Part shown: positions 39,405-48,700 of the stretch, piece after piece
Layout of the letters: each line of letters starts with the position of its first letter
Numbering within the stretch: position 1 is the first letter of the stretch
From: Piscirickettsiaceae bacterium CG07_land_8_20_14_0_80_44_28
GTDB lineage: Bacteria > Pseudomonadota > Gammaproteobacteria > Thiomicrospirales > Thiomicrospiraceae
Direction: 5' to 3'
Assembly: GCA_002779995.1 (NCBI GenBank)
Contig: PEWX01000030.1
Location: forward strand, 1 to 64,000
Length of the DNA: 64,000 nucleotides
The notes under the pieces: generated by a model
Database searches by the model: none
What the model was told of the DNA's origin: nothing
What the model saw: the letters and a program-made list of their open reading frames with translations, nothing else
Translations under genes and position numbers: made by a program

Positions 39405-40412
39405 TTAATGGCGCTTTAAAAGATACTTTTGCACTGCTTTATTATGTTCTTCCAAGGTTTTGGAAAAAACATGCTGACCTTGACCCGATGCGACAAAATA
39501 GAGTGCCTCGGTGGTTGCAGGATTCATAACCGCCCTGATGGCATCTTCACTGGCCAATGCAATGGGCGTCGGAGGCAACCCATTAATACGATAGGTATTG
39601 TAAACGGTTTTGGTCAGCAAATCCTTTTTGCGAATATTGCCATCATACGCCTCTCCCATGCCATAAATCGTGGTTGGGTCAGACTGCAATCGCATGCCTT
39701 TACGAAGCCGATTGATAAACACCCCTGCAATCATCGGTCTCTCTGGCGCATAACCAGTTTCTTTTTCAACAATGGATGCCAAAATTAACGCTTCATAAGG
39801 ATTTTTTAAGGGTAAATTCGACGCGCGATTTTCCCAGGCCTGCTTCAACAGCTGATTTAACGATTGATGGGAACGGCGGATAATCGACATCGCCGTTTCA
39901 TTTGCTGAATAAAAATAGGTTTCCGGTAATAACTGACCTTCCAAAGGCACGGACAGCCCTAGCGCTTTCTCAATGGCCTCCGGCGACATTAAATCGACCT
40001 CAAATCGCATTTTGGTGGACCCCGCCAAACGAGCCAATGCCTGTTGAACCGTTTCACCTGCAATAAAAGTAACCGGATAGGTAACCGTTTTACCCTGAAC
40101 CAAAGCGTCAATCAATTCCGGCAAAGTCCACTGTGGTTGTATTTCGATTTCGCCGGCCTTAATCGATTCCGCTTGTCCTTGCCATTTTAATACCCAAACT
40201 AACCAATCGGGATGACGAATTAACCTCGCCTCATACAGTAAGTTAGCAACTTTTTTAGCGGAGCTGCCGGATGCAATAGACACCACCTTAGGCGACTGCA
40301 AGGCTGAAATCGGTTGTGTGATAAACTGTTTAAAACTCCAGCCTTCCACGCTCAACCAAATCACAAACACACTGGCGGCAATCGTTAATATAAACGTTTT
40401 GGTTTTTTGCAT
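39405..40412 (-). CDS. mltG: Endolytic peptidoglycan transglycosylase MltG (YceG)
   Basis: Inner-membrane enzyme that cuts nascent glycan strands and sets their length. The start at 40412 has AGGA upstream and avoids overlap with pabC. 335 residues: one transmembrane helix (about 6-24), a LysM-like region, and the YceG catalytic domain with the active-site glutamate in ASIVEKETG and SDPTTIYGMG, YNTYRINGLPPTPI, ending FSKTLEEHNKAV. A 9/10 match to the dispersed palindrome is at 39835-39844. Confidence 0.95.
   Translation of the reverse strand: MQKTKTFILTIAASVFVIWLSVEGWSFKQFITQPISALQSPKVVSIASGSSAKKVANLLYEARLIRHPDWLVWVLKWQGQAESIKAGEIEIQPQWTLPELIDALVQGKTVTYPVTFIAGETVQQALARLAGSTKMRFEVDLMSPEAIEKALGLSVPLEGQLLPETYFYSANETAMSIIRRSHQSLNQLLKQAWENRASNLPLKNPYEALILASIVEKETGYAPERPMIAGVFINRLRKGMRLQSDPTTIYGMGEAYDGNIRKKDLLTKTVYNTYRINGLPPTPIALASEDAIRAVMNPATTEALYFVASGQGQHVFSKTLEEHNKAVQKYLLKRH
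39835..39844. repeat. Dispersed palindrome, 9/10 match (in mltG)
   Basis: CCAGGCCTGC, read as QAW on the minus strand; last base differs from the exact word. Confidence 0.5.
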
Positions 40413-40420
40413 TCTATTTC

Positions 40421-41233
40421 CTAAGGTTGGGTCAAGTTTTGAGCCTGCCATTTTTGCCAGGCCTGGGCAATTTGGCGAGTTTTTTCGGAGTCATACCCCT
40501 GTTGTTGAAATTGCATAACCGGCATGACCCCCCTCACCGCATTACAGCAGAAGATTGCTTCTGCCTGATAGACCTCGTCCAAACTCACAGGGCGAATCTG
40601 CCATTGCCACTGAGTGTTTTTCAACGCCCTTGGCAAGCTTGACAAACAGGTTCCCATAACACCACTCCTGCTCAGTTCAGGGGTAATTAATTGATTGTCT
40701 TTAATCAAAACAAGATTGGCTTGAGTGGCCGAAATCACCTCACCTTGCGGGTTCAACATTACAGCTTCATCAAAGCTCGACCCGATTAATGCCTCTCTGG
40801 CCATCACATTCTCTAAACGATTACAATGTTTCAATCCGGCCAATAAAGGCTGATCGGCACACCTAATGGCTGAAAGGGTCATTTTAACGCTAAAAAATGG
40901 CCAGGCCTGGTCATTTTTTAGCCCATTTGGAAAAGCTAGCTTCTGAACATAAATAATGGGGTGAGGCTTGGGTAATGGCTGATAACCCAGACCCCCCAAC
41001 CCACGACTCACCAATATTTTGATCACCGCATAGTCTTCATCTGTGTCAACCAACTCTGCTGCGATTTGACACAATAGTTTTGGCTCTGATAACGGCGGAA
41101 ACTTTAACCTTTGCGCACTCAATTGCAAACGTTGCCAATGAGCCGACCAATTAACCAATTGCCCCGATTGCACCAACACAGTGGTAAAAAACCCATCACC
41201 ATATAACAAACCTCTATCGAGCTGCTGACTCAT
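40421..41233 (-). CDS. pabC: Aminodeoxychorismate lyase PabC
   Basis: PLP enzyme converting aminodeoxychorismate to p-aminobenzoate and pyruvate for folate synthesis. 270 residues from ATG 41233, which shares a base with the pabB stop (TGATG). The PLP lysine lies in GLKHCNRLENVMAREAL; SRGLGGLGY and the SGVMGTCL cofactor loop are also typical of the branched-chain aminotransferase/ADCL fold. It contains two exact copies of the dispersed palindrome. Confidence 0.93.
   Translation of the reverse strand: MSQQLDRGLLYGDGFFTTVLVQSGQLVNWSAHWQRLQLSAQRLKFPPLSEPKLLCQIAAELVDTDEDYAVIKILVSRGLGGLGYQPLPKPHPIIYVQKLAFPNGLKNDQAWPFFSVKMTLSAIRCADQPLLAGLKHCNRLENVMAREALIGSSFDEAVMLNPQGEVISATQANLVLIKDNQLITPELSRSGVMGTCLSSLPRALKNTQWQWQIRPVSLDEVYQAEAIFCCNAVRGVMPVMQFQQQGYDSEKTRQIAQAWQKWQAQNLTQP
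40457..40466. repeat. Dispersed palindrome copy 12 (in pabC)
   Basis: Exact CCAGGCCTGG near the 3' end of pabC (QAW); flanks CATTTTTG and GCAATTTG. Confidence 0.85.
40903..40912. repeat. Dispersed palindrome copy 13 (in pabC)
   Basis: Exact CCAGGCCTGG inside coding DNA yet with the full frame AAAAAATGG before and TCATTTTTT after. It reads NDQAWPFF, a variable region. Confidence 0.92.
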
Positions 41234-42579
41234 CAATCAGCTAACCCTGGCGACAGCGCATTTAACAATCCCTTGGCTTTATAAGCGGATTCTTGAAGTT
41301 CCCTCTGCGGCTCTGAATCCGCCACAATCCCTGCGCCTGCTCGAAAAGAAACGGTTTGGCCCTGCTGAAGCAGGGTGCGAATCAGAATATTAAAATCCAT
41401 CGACCCATCACGATTGATATAGCCCAACGACCCAGTGTAAGCTCGGCGTGGCATCTGCTCTAGTTCGGCGATAATTTCCATACAGCGGACTTTTGGGCAA
41501 CCGGTAATGGTGCCACCGGGAAAGGTTGCGTGTATTACCTCTAAGGGCGTCAGTTGCGATTTAAGGCGCCCACGAACATTGGAGACAATATGATGCACAT
41601 GTTGATAGCTTTCTACCACCATCAGTTCATTGACGGTAACACTACCCGGCTGGCAAATGCGCCCTAGGTCATTGCGTTCCAAATCAATTAACATAATATG
41701 TTCGGCAATTTCCTTGGGATGGGAAATCAACTCGTCAATTAATGCTTGGTCTTGTGCCAGTTGGGCGCTACGTTTTCGCGTGCCGGCAATGGGGCGCGTC
41801 TCTACCCAGCCATGCTGGGTTTTCACCAAACGTTCAGGCGAAGAGCTTAATATTTGCCAGTCCCCCCAATTGACACAAGCAGCAAAAGGAGCTGGATTAT
41901 GCAGTCTTAAGGAGCGATAGAGGGATTGATAATCGCCCGCTTGTAATTGCACTTGCCATTCTCGAGACAAATTGACTTGGAAAACATCCCCGGCCAAAAT
42001 ATAGTCCTTAATCGCCTCAACACCTTGTAAATATTTTTGCGGGGATTCCTCGCTCCTGGATGCAATTTGGAGGGTGTTATTCGGCCACTCTAAATCTTTG
42101 GTTTGATGATAATCTGCCTGTAAATCGATTAGCAAATCTTCAAACGCGATTTCAGTCACAAAGTGAATCTGCTGAGTTTGATGATCTTGGATAATGGCTG
42201 CAGGCACTCTCACTAAGGTTGCCAGCGGCAGGTCTGAATCCGGAAGATGCAATCTCTGCTCAATCACTTGGGCATATTCATAACTGAAATACCCAAACCA
42301 CCCGCCATGAAAAGGCAGTTCTGTCTCTATATTATCCAGTTGTGATCGATGAAACGCTTGATTGAATTCAGCTAAAAACTGTTTCGCCTCATCGACATGC
42401 TGACAACTGAGTGTTTCTTGAGGGAATGCAAATAAAATATCATAGTGACCTAAGTGACCGTGAGCGACACTTTCCAATAAAAACGGATATCTTTGCGGAT
42501 AGGCATGATGCATTTTGAAGAGATCCATTCCGGCACTGGCAATGGAAATCATTTTCATCGAAGCTGAAACTGCTGTCAT
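41233..42579 (-). CDS. pabB: Aminodeoxychorismate synthase component I (PabB)
   Basis: Chorismate-binding enzyme of p-aminobenzoate synthesis, 448 residues. The C-terminal chorismate domain shows LSREWQ, ETRPIAGTRKR, MLIDLERNDLGRI, FPGGTITGCPKVR and GSLGYI. The position where E. coli PabB has the PIKGT lysine is alanine here (PIAGT), as in TrpE, and the N-terminal domain has FLLESV, resembling the TrpE tryptophan site. The pairing with pabC inside the fab cluster, a standard pabB location, argues for PabB. A dual role with anthranilate synthesis cannot be excluded. Confidence 0.85.
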   Translation of the reverse strand: MTAVSASMKMISIASAGMDLFKMHHAYPQRYPFLLESVAHGHLGHYDILFAFPQETLSCQHVDEAKQFLAEFNQAFHRSQLDNIETELPFHGGWFGYFSYEYAQVIEQRLHLPDSDLPLATLVRVPAAIIQDHQTQQIHFVTEIAFEDLLIDLQADYHQTKDLEWPNNTLQIASRSEESPQKYLQGVEAIKDYILAGDVFQVNLSREWQVQLQAGDYQSLYRSLRLHNPAPFAACVNWGDWQILSSSPERLVKTQHGWVETRPIAGTRKRSAQLAQDQALIDELISHPKEIAEHIMLIDLERNDLGRICQPGSVTVNELMVVESYQHVHHIVSNVRGRLKSQLTPLEVIHATFPGGTITGCPKVRCMEIIAELEQMPRRAYTGSLGYINRDGSMDFNILIRTLLQQGQTVSFRAGAGIVADSEPQRELQESAYKAKGLLNALSPGLAD

Positions 42580-42607
42580 ACAATCACAACCACCCGTTCA
42601 ATGCCAC

Positions 42608-43846
42608 TTAAACTTTTCCAAAAACCAGGGTGGCGTTGGTGCCGCCAAATCCAAGAGAGTTTGAAAGGGCATAATCAATTTTTGCTTGACGGGCTTCACC
42701 TGGCACAAAGTCTAAATCGCAACCTTCAGCAGGCGTTTGCAGATTCATCGTAGGCGGCATCACTTGATCCTGTATGGCCAATGCCGTAAACACCGCTTCC
42801 ATTGCCCCGGCAGCGCCCAGCGCATGCCCTGTCATTGATTTGGTTGAACTCATTGCCAATTGATAAGCATGATCTCCAAAAACACTTTTAATGGCACTGG
42901 CTTCACAAACATCGCCCGCCGGCGTCGAAGTCCCGTGCGCATTGATATAATCAATTTGATCAGGATTCAGCCCTGCGTTACGCAAGGCATTTTTAACGCA
43001 TCTTGCTCCGCCTTCTCCTCCGTCTGCCGGTTTAGTCATGTGAAAAGCATCGCCACTCATACCAAACCCAACAATCTCACAATAGATTTTCGCGCCACGC
43101 GCTTTGGCATGTTCATATTCTTCCAACATCACGGCCCCGGCGCCATCGCTTAAAACAAACCCATCTCGATCTTTATCCCAAGGACGACTGGCCGTTTGTG
43201 GATCATCATTGCGGGTTGACAAGGCTTTCGCCGCTGCAAACCCGGCAACCCCCAACGGGGTAGTTGCATATTCGGCTCCACCGGCAACCATCGCCTCAGC
43301 GTCGCCAAATTGGATCATTCGATAGGCATCACCAATACTGTGAGTTCCGGTTGCACAAGCCGTTCCAATCGCTATATTCGGGCCTTTCAAGCCATAAAGA
43401 ATCGATAAATTTCCTGAAATCATATTAATAATCGAGCTGGGCACAAAAAAAGGTGAGACGCGACGTGGGCCTGATTTTGCTAAGATCGCGTGTTGCTTCT
43501 CAATTGATCCAATCCCGCCAATGCCGGAACCGATAGAGACACCAATCTGAGTCGCGTTCTGTTCGGTAATGTCCAAGCCGGAATCTTCAATTGCCTGAAT
43601 CCCGGCTGCCATACCATAATGAATGAACGGATCCATTTTTCTCGCTTCTTTTGCGCTAAGGTAATCAGTGACGTCAAACCCTTTAATTTCTCCACCAAAC
43701 TTAACGGCAAAAGCCGTGGTGTCAAAGCGGCTTAAAAAATCAATGCCACTGACGCCTGCTAATAGCTTTGACCAAGTCTGATCAACGGTATTTCCTAAAG
43801 GGGTAACACAACCGACCCCCGTAACAACAACACGACGCAAATCCAT
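42608..43846 (-). CDS. fabF: 3-oxoacyl-ACP synthase II FabF
   Basis: Elongating ketoacyl synthase of type II fatty-acid synthesis. 412 residues from ATG 43846 (AAGGA 7 nt upstream; a TTG two codons earlier is rejected). Catalytic C164 ([10 protein letters not shown]), then the two histidines in [11 protein letters not shown] and [13 protein letters not shown], and the glycine-rich [12 protein letters not shown] end. It is separated from acpP by 248 bp containing a terminator and a MITE-like element, so it may be transcribed apart from acpP. Confidence 0.96.
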   Translation of the reverse strand: MDLRRVVVTGVGCVTPLGNTVDQTWSKLLAGVSGIDFLSRFDTTAFAVKFGGEIKGFDVTDYLSAKEARKMDPFIHYGMAAGIQAIEDSGLDITEQNATQIGVSIGSGIGGIGSIEKQHAILAKSGPRRVSPFFVPSSIINMISGNLSILYGLKGPNIAIGTACATGTHSIGDAYRMIQFGDAEAMVAGGAEYATTPLGVAGFAAAKALSTRNDDPQTASRPWDKDRDGFVLSDGAGAVMLEEYEHAKARGAKIYCEIVGFGMSGDAFHMTKPADGGEGGARCVKNALRNAGLNPDQIDYINAHGTSTPAGDVCEASAIKSVFGDHAYQLAMSSTKSMTGHALGAAGAMEAVFTALAIQDQVMPPTMNLQTPAEGCDLDFVPGEARQAKIDYALSNSLGFGGTNATLVFGKV

Positions 43847-43949
43847 ATGCAATCCTTATCAAATGGTAAACTCACTTTGGCTACTATCATTAAATCACTT
43901 AACGGTTTAAATCACTTAATCATCGGTAACCTTTTAAAAAAGGTTTTAA

Positions 43950-44039
43950 AGAGACCTTTGCACGAAGTGGATCCACGAATAAAAAGGGTTAAAATTTCCC
44001 ACATTTTTGTTTTGCGCCCCACTTATGCAAAGATCTCTT
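43950..44039. mobile_element. MITE-like element A (acpP-fabF gap)
   Basis: About 90 bp with imperfect terminal inverted repeats of about 20-25 bp: the left end reads AAGAGACCTTTGCACGAAGT, and the right end reversed reads AAGAGATCTTTGCATAAGT. TA lies close to each end. No coding capacity. The ends match elements C and D and the half element B. Confidence 0.7.
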
Positions 44040-44045
44040 AAAAAC

Positions 44046-44072
44046 AAAAAAAGCCGTCAAGACGGCTTTTTT
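44046..44072. terminator. Intrinsic terminator after acpP
   Basis: AAGCCGTC (44051-44058), AA, GACGGCTT (44061-44068), with A-runs on the left and T-runs on the right, so it can work in both directions. On the minus strand it ends acpP. Confidence 0.85.
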
Positions 44073-44094
44073 GAATAGGCTTTCAATCTGGTTA

Positions 44095-44328
44095 TTACAA
44101 GTTAGCTTCTACATAAGCGGTTGCTTGTGCCAAAGTTGAGATTTTTTCAGCTTCTTCATCTGGAATTTCGCAATCAAATTCTTCTTCTAAAGCCATTACC
44201 AACTCAACGGTGTCTAGTGAGTCTGCCCCTAGATCATCAATAAATGACGCATCAGCGGTCACTTGATCTTCTTCAACACCCAACTGCTCAACAACAATCT
44301 TTTTGACGCGATCTTCAATACTGCTCAT
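44095..44328 (-). CDS. acpP: Acyl carrier protein
   Basis: 77-residue acidic four-helix carrier. The phosphopantetheine serine is S37 in [12 protein letters not shown]. Length and sequence are standard. It lies between fabG (156-bp gap, enough for its own promoter) and a strong terminator. Confidence 0.98.
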   Translation of the reverse strand: MSSIEDRVKKIVVEQLGVEEDQVTADASFIDDLGADSLDTVELVMALEEEFDCEIPDEEAEKISTLAQATAYVEANL

Positions 44329-44484
44329 GAAACCTTCTCCAGTTTTCTATTAATTAAAATAATTTCGTTAAAAAATTTTGCTCATTTTCGCCTTAGTTGG
44401 CTTTTTTTTCAAGCTATTTTATTCACTAATTCACACTTCGTTTCCAAATCGACTGAAAACCGGTTGGTGAAAAAAATTAAAACC

Positions 44485-45225
44485 CTAAACCATCACCATG
44501 CCACCATTGACATTCAAGGTTTGACCCGTGATATAAGAACCACCGGGTGAGGCTAAAAAAGTCACCATTTTAGCGATGTCTTCGGGAGCGCCTAAACGCT
44601 TTAACGGAATTTGCTGAATTAAGGCTTCTCGTTGCGCTTCCGGCAGAGATTTGGTCATATCCGTATCAATAAAACCGGGCGCAACGGTATTGACTGTTAC
44701 ATTCTTGGAACCAATTTCTCTCGCCAAAGATTTGGTAAAGCCCATAATGCCCGCCTTGGCTGCGGCATAATTAGTTTGACCCGCATTTCCCATCACGCCG
44801 ACAACCGAGGCAATATTAATAATCGCCCCTTCTTTCGCTTTCATCATGCCGCGAAGGCAGGCTTTTGAAACACGATAGACCGAACTTAAATTGGTATCAA
44901 TAATAGCATCCCATTCATCGTCTTTCATTCGCATCAATAAATTATCGCGGGTAATTCCAGCATTATTCACCAAAATGGTAGGGGTTCCAAACGCTTCTAC
45001 CACTTCCGCCAGTACGCTGACAACCTGTTCTGCATTCGTTACGTCCAAACATTTACCACCGCCATTAAACCCGGATGACTGTATATAGTCTGTAATGGCT
45101 TGCGCGCCTTTCTCTGAAGTTGCTGTGCCAATAACAATCGCACCACTTTCAGCCAAATCTAATGCAATCGCTTTTCCAATCCCACGACTGGCACCGGTCA
45201 CAAATGCAATTTTTCCAGAAATCAT
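44485..45225 (-). CDS. fabG: 3-oxoacyl-ACP reductase FabG
   Basis: NADPH-dependent ketoacyl reductase, SDR family. From ATG 45225 (AAGGA 6 nt upstream; the ATG at 45231 has no spacing) it has 246 residues. TGASRGIG near 10-17, NNAGITRDNLLMRM, and catalytic Ser plus YAAAK (TNYAAAKAG), ending ITGQTLNVNGGM. It lies 9 nt after fabD. Confidence 0.96.
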   Translation of the reverse strand: MISGKIAFVTGASRGIGKAIALDLAESGAIVIGTATSEKGAQAITDYIQSSGFNGGGKCLDVTNAEQVVSVLAEVVEAFGTPTILVNNAGITRDNLLMRMKDDEWDAIIDTNLSSVYRVSKACLRGMMKAKEGAIINIASVVGVMGNAGQTNYAAAKAGIMGFTKSLAREIGSKNVTVNTVAPGFIDTDMTKSLPEAQREALIQQIPLKRLGAPEDIAKMVTFLASPGGSYITGQTLNVNGGMVMV

Positions 45226-45234
45226 ATCCATTCC

Positions 45235-46167
45235 TTACAATGTTTCAAGAGATGCGTTAAGTGTAGCGGAATCATAAACCGCTTGCATCCCCATTTTTCG
45301 ATCAATACGACGATTCAATCCCATCAAAACCTTTCCAGGCCCCAACTCATACAAACGATCAACCCCATTTTGGCGCATTTTTTCAATGGTCTTAACCCAT
45401 TGTACGGGGCGGTATAACTGTTCCACCAAAGCTTGCTTAATCTGTTGAACATCTTCAAAGGACGCCACACTGGCATTATGAATCACAGGAATGGTTGGCA
45501 CTTCAAACGACATATCGGCTAAAGATTGCGCGAGACTTTCTGCGGCGGGCTTCATTAAAGAACAATGCGATGGCACACTAACAGCCAGAGGAACCACACG
45601 CTTTGCCCCTGCATCCGTGAACAATGACAAGGCAGCATCAACAGCGGCTTTATCTCCCGCGATCACAACCTGCCCGGGAGAATTAAAGTTGACAGCCTCT
45701 AAAACACCCTTTGTCTTTGAGACTTCTGCACAAATTTCAATAATCTGATCATCTTCCAACCCTAAAACAGCTGCCATCCCTCCTTGCCCGGCAGGAACCG
45801 CCGATTGCATCAACCGTCCCCGCTCTGCAACCAATTGTGCACCTTGAGATAAAGTCATAACACCCGCAGCAACCAAAGCAGAATATTCACCTAAAGAATG
45901 ACCTGCTAAATAGGTGGGCGATAAGGTTTTAATGGCCGCCAGAGCACGCCAAGTCGCAATACCGGCTGTCAGCATAGCCGGCTGAGTTATATCTGTCCGG
46001 TTCAATTGATCTTCAGGCCCATGTTGAACCAATTGCCATAAATCATACCCTAAAGCATCAGACGCTTCTTGAAAGGTTTCTAATACCACAGGATGGTGTT
46101 GGGCTAAATCGGCCAACATGCCTACTGACTGTGACCCTTGACCCGGAAAGACGAATGCATAAGACAT
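45235..46167 (-). CDS. fabD: Malonyl-CoA:ACP transacylase FabD
   Basis: Loads malonyl groups onto ACP. 310 residues: PGQGSQSVGM at 8-17, the active-site serine S91 in GHSLGEYSAL, Q-x-x-x-x-R in the RGRLMQ region, and the catalytic histidine in VPSHCSLM. AGGAA precedes the ATG. 12 nt after fabH. Confidence 0.97.
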   Translation of the reverse strand: MSYAFVFPGQGSQSVGMLADLAQHHPVVLETFQEASDALGYDLWQLVQHGPEDQLNRTDITQPAMLTAGIATWRALAAIKTLSPTYLAGHSLGEYSALVAAGVMTLSQGAQLVAERGRLMQSAVPAGQGGMAAVLGLEDDQIIEICAEVSKTKGVLEAVNFNSPGQVVIAGDKAAVDAALSLFTDAGAKRVVPLAVSVPSHCSLMKPAAESLAQSLADMSFEVPTIPVIHNASVASFEDVQQIKQALVEQLYRPVQWVKTIEKMRQNGVDRLYELGPGKVLMGLNRRIDRKMGMQAVYDSATLNASLETL

Positions 46168-46179
46168 AAAAATTCCTTT

Positions 46180-47157
46180 TTAAAACTGAATCAGCGCTGA
46201 TCCCCAAGTAAATCCACCCCCAAAAGCTTCCAGCAATAAGGTCTGTCCTTTTAGAATTCTGCCATCTCTAACCGCCTCATTCAAAGCTAATGGAATGGAA
46301 GCACTGGAGGTATTGGCGTGCTTATTAACCGTAATGACCGTTTGCTGGTCTGTTAATTTCAACTTGCGTGCTGTCGCTTTAATAATGCGTAAATTGGCTT
46401 GGTGTGGAATCAACCAATCGATTTGCTCTTTTTGCATCTGATTGGCTTCTAAGGTTTCCAGAGCGATTTGACTGAGGGTATTCACGGCGATCTTAAATAC
46501 CTCATTCCCCTTCATCGACATGGTTCTTTCTGCAATGTCATCGGTTTGAGGACGCTTTGAAGGCCCGGAAGGCACATGCAACAAGGTTTCATATTGGCCA
46601 TCTGCGTGTAGGTGTGTCGATAAAATCCCCGTTTCACCTGACGCTTCTAGCACCACTGCCCCGGCACCATCACCAAATAAAACACAGGTATTGCGATCTT
46701 GCCAATTGGTAATTCGAGATAAGGTTTCTGACCCAACCACCAAAACACGTTTTGCCATACCCGTTTTGATATACTGATCCGCAACACTCAAAGCATAAAT
46801 GAATCCGGTACACACGGCCTGTATATCAAATGCAGGCGCGCCATGATTACCTAAACGAGCCTGTAAAAGTGTCGCCGTACCGGGAAAAACCTTATCGGGG
46901 GTTGTCGTTGCAACCAAGATCATATCTAATTGATCTGCCGAAATTTTGGCCATTTCCATGGCCTGTAAAGCTGCTTTTTCTGCTAAATCACAGGTTGTCT
47001 CATCAGGCGCAGCAATACGCCTTTCTTCTATGCCGGTTCTTTCTCGAATCCAGGCATCACTGGTTTCAACCATTGATTCTAAATCCAGGTTGGTCATCAC
47101 TCTTTCTGGGAGGTAGCCACCGGTACCGATTATTCGACTATATATTTTTTGACTCAT
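46180..47157 (-). CDS. fabH: 3-oxoacyl-ACP synthase III FabH
   Basis: Starts fatty-acid synthesis by condensing acetyl-CoA with malonyl-ACP. The start at 47157 (MSQKIYSRI) gives 324 residues and the known N-terminus; longer frames read into the repeat-containing gap. Catalytic C116 (AVCTGFIYAL), His in IPHQANLRI and Asn in NKHANTSSAS form the triad. GCGGAA precedes the ATG. 138 bp separate it from plsX, part of it taken by element B. Confidence 0.96.
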   Translation of the reverse strand: MSQKIYSRIIGTGGYLPERVMTNLDLESMVETSDAWIRERTGIEERRIAAPDETTCDLAEKAALQAMEMAKISADQLDMILVATTTPDKVFPGTATLLQARLGNHGAPAFDIQAVCTGFIYALSVADQYIKTGMAKRVLVVGSETLSRITNWQDRNTCVLFGDGAGAVVLEASGETGILSTHLHADGQYETLLHVPSGPSKRPQTDDIAERTMSMKGNEVFKIAVNTLSQIALETLEANQMQKEQIDWLIPHQANLRIIKATARKLKLTDQQTVITVNKHANTSSASIPLALNEAVRDGRILKGQTLLLEAFGGGFTWGSALIQF

Positions 47158-47260
47158 AATTTCCGCTTTAAAAAGAATAGATACACTATTGGGCACCTCG
47201 ATAAACCCGGATAATTCATACAGTTGCACCGGGCTAGCGCAACCCCATAACCCACTTCAC

Positions 47261-47298
47261 CATTTTTATTCGTGTAGCCATCTCGTGCAAAGGTTTCA
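47261..47298. mobile_element. Half of a MITE-like element (B) at the plsX stop
   Basis: Reversed, this reads GAAACCTTTGCACGAGATGG followed by TACACGAATAAAAATGG, matching one arm of elements A, C and D. The other arm is not recognisable in the gap. The plsX TGA stop codon is formed at the outer end of the element. Confidence 0.5.
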
Positions 47299-48339
47299 CT
47301 TTATTTTTGCCGCTTCATCAGAAGCTTTTTGCTGGTCATCTAAAATGGTTTTCACCTTAACGGCAATCAGATCCGGAACATTTTTCAGCGTTTCCAATCT
47401 TGCCTCAGCAATGGCATAAAAAAATGAAAACTTATCTGCACCGCCGTGACTTTTAATCACAATCTTTCGCAAGCCGAGGAAGGATGCGCCATTATAGCGT
47501 CTTGGATCAACTTTTTCTTTAAAAGCTTTTAATACAGGCATGACCAAAAGCCCGGCTAACCGAGTCAGGACATTTCGATTAAAGGCTTCTCGTAAATAAA
47601 AAGAGATCATTTTTGCGACACCTTCACTGGCTTTTAGCGCAATATTGCCATCAAAACCGTCACAAGAAACCACATCAACATTACCTTGGTAAATTTCATC
47701 CCCTTCGACATAACCCACGTAATTAATCGAGCTGGATTTCAACAACGTATTGGCATCTTTAATACGCTGATGGCCTTTGATTTCTTCTTCACCAATATTT
47801 AACAAGCCAACGCGGGGTAATGGATTATTATCAACGGCCTCTGCCAGAGCGGATCCCATCACCGCAAATTGTGCGAGATTTTGTCCTACCGCCCCCACAT
47901 TCGCACCCAGATCCAATAGATGCACATGACCTTTCATGGTCGGCATCTGGGTACAGATCGCGGGACGATCAATCCCCGGCAACGTTTTTAAGACGAATTT
48001 AGATATTGCCATTAATGCCCCGGTGTTCCCTGCACTGACACATGCTTGGGCTTGATCTTCTTTGACAAGATTCAGTGCAACGCGCATGGAGGATTGGCGC
48101 TTGTTACGCAGCGCCTTGGAAGGCAAGTCATCCATCTCGACAACCTGTTCGGCATGAACCACGTCAATCCGAGAAGTATCATAAGAATGCTTTGCTAACT
48201 CTGATTCAATCAAAGCCTGGTTGCCAACCAGAATTAGCGTGATATCAGAAAACTTAGTTAAAGCTTCAAGAGATGCGGGAATCGTCACTTGAACGCCGTG
48301 ATCGCCCCCCATCGCATCTACAGCAATTTTGATACTCAA
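47296..48339 (-). CDS. plsX: Phosphate acyltransferase PlsX
   Basis: Makes acyl-phosphate from acyl-ACP for phospholipid synthesis. 347 residues, opening SIKIAVDAMGGDHG as in the family. The start is TTG at 48339 with AGGA 7 nt upstream; no ATG fits. Other conserved parts are SAGNTGALMAIS, LLDLGANVG and GFDGNIALKASEG. The stop codon lies in the end of a repeat element, so the natural C-terminus may have been changed by a few residues. Confidence 0.95.
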   Translation of the reverse strand: MSIKIAVDAMGGDHGVQVTIPASLEALTKFSDITLILVGNQALIESELAKHSYDTSRIDVVHAEQVVEMDDLPSKALRNKRQSSMRVALNLVKEDQAQACVSAGNTGALMAISKFVLKTLPGIDRPAICTQMPTMKGHVHLLDLGANVGAVGQNLAQFAVMGSALAEAVDNNPLPRVGLLNIGEEEIKGHQRIKDANTLLKSSSINYVGYVEGDEIYQGNVDVVSCDGFDGNIALKASEGVAKMISFYLREAFNRNVLTRLAGLLVMPVLKAFKEKVDPRRYNGASFLGLRKIVIKSHGGADKFSFFYAIAEARLETLKNVPDLIAVKVKTILDDQQKASDEAAKIK

Positions 48340-48499
48340 TTGATTATCCTAAACATTAACAACGAAATGAATTCATTCAAGAAAGGGAAAAACCGCAACA
48401 ATGACGGTTTCTTACAGAAGGTGTACATCGATAAACAAAATGGGTGACGCTTTCATGCGGCCATGAAATGACACCACCCAAAAGCTTCATCGAAAGGCA

Positions 48500-48673
48500 T
48501 TAACCTTTTTGAATCACTTTTTTACCTTTATAGAAACCATCTGCAGTGACATGGTGACGGCGATGTAACTCACCCGTTGTTTCATCAACCGTAATAGCAG
48601 TTGTGGTTAGCGCATCGTGTGAACGACGCATACCACGTCTTGAAGGGGTTTTGCGACTTTTTTGAACAGCCAT
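48500..48673 (-). CDS. rpmF: Ribosomal protein L32
   Basis: 57 residues beginning [20 protein letters not shown], the standard proteobacterial L32 without the zinc-cysteine form. GGAG precedes the ATG. It lies 27 nt downstream of yceD and 160 bp upstream of plsX, the classic yceD-rpmF-plsX order. Confidence 0.97.
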   Translation of the reverse strand: MAVQKSRKTPSRRGMRRSHDALTTTAITVDETTGELHRRHHVTADGFYKGKKVIQKG

Positions 48674-48700
48674 GTTAGTGTCTCCTGACGTTAATTTGGG

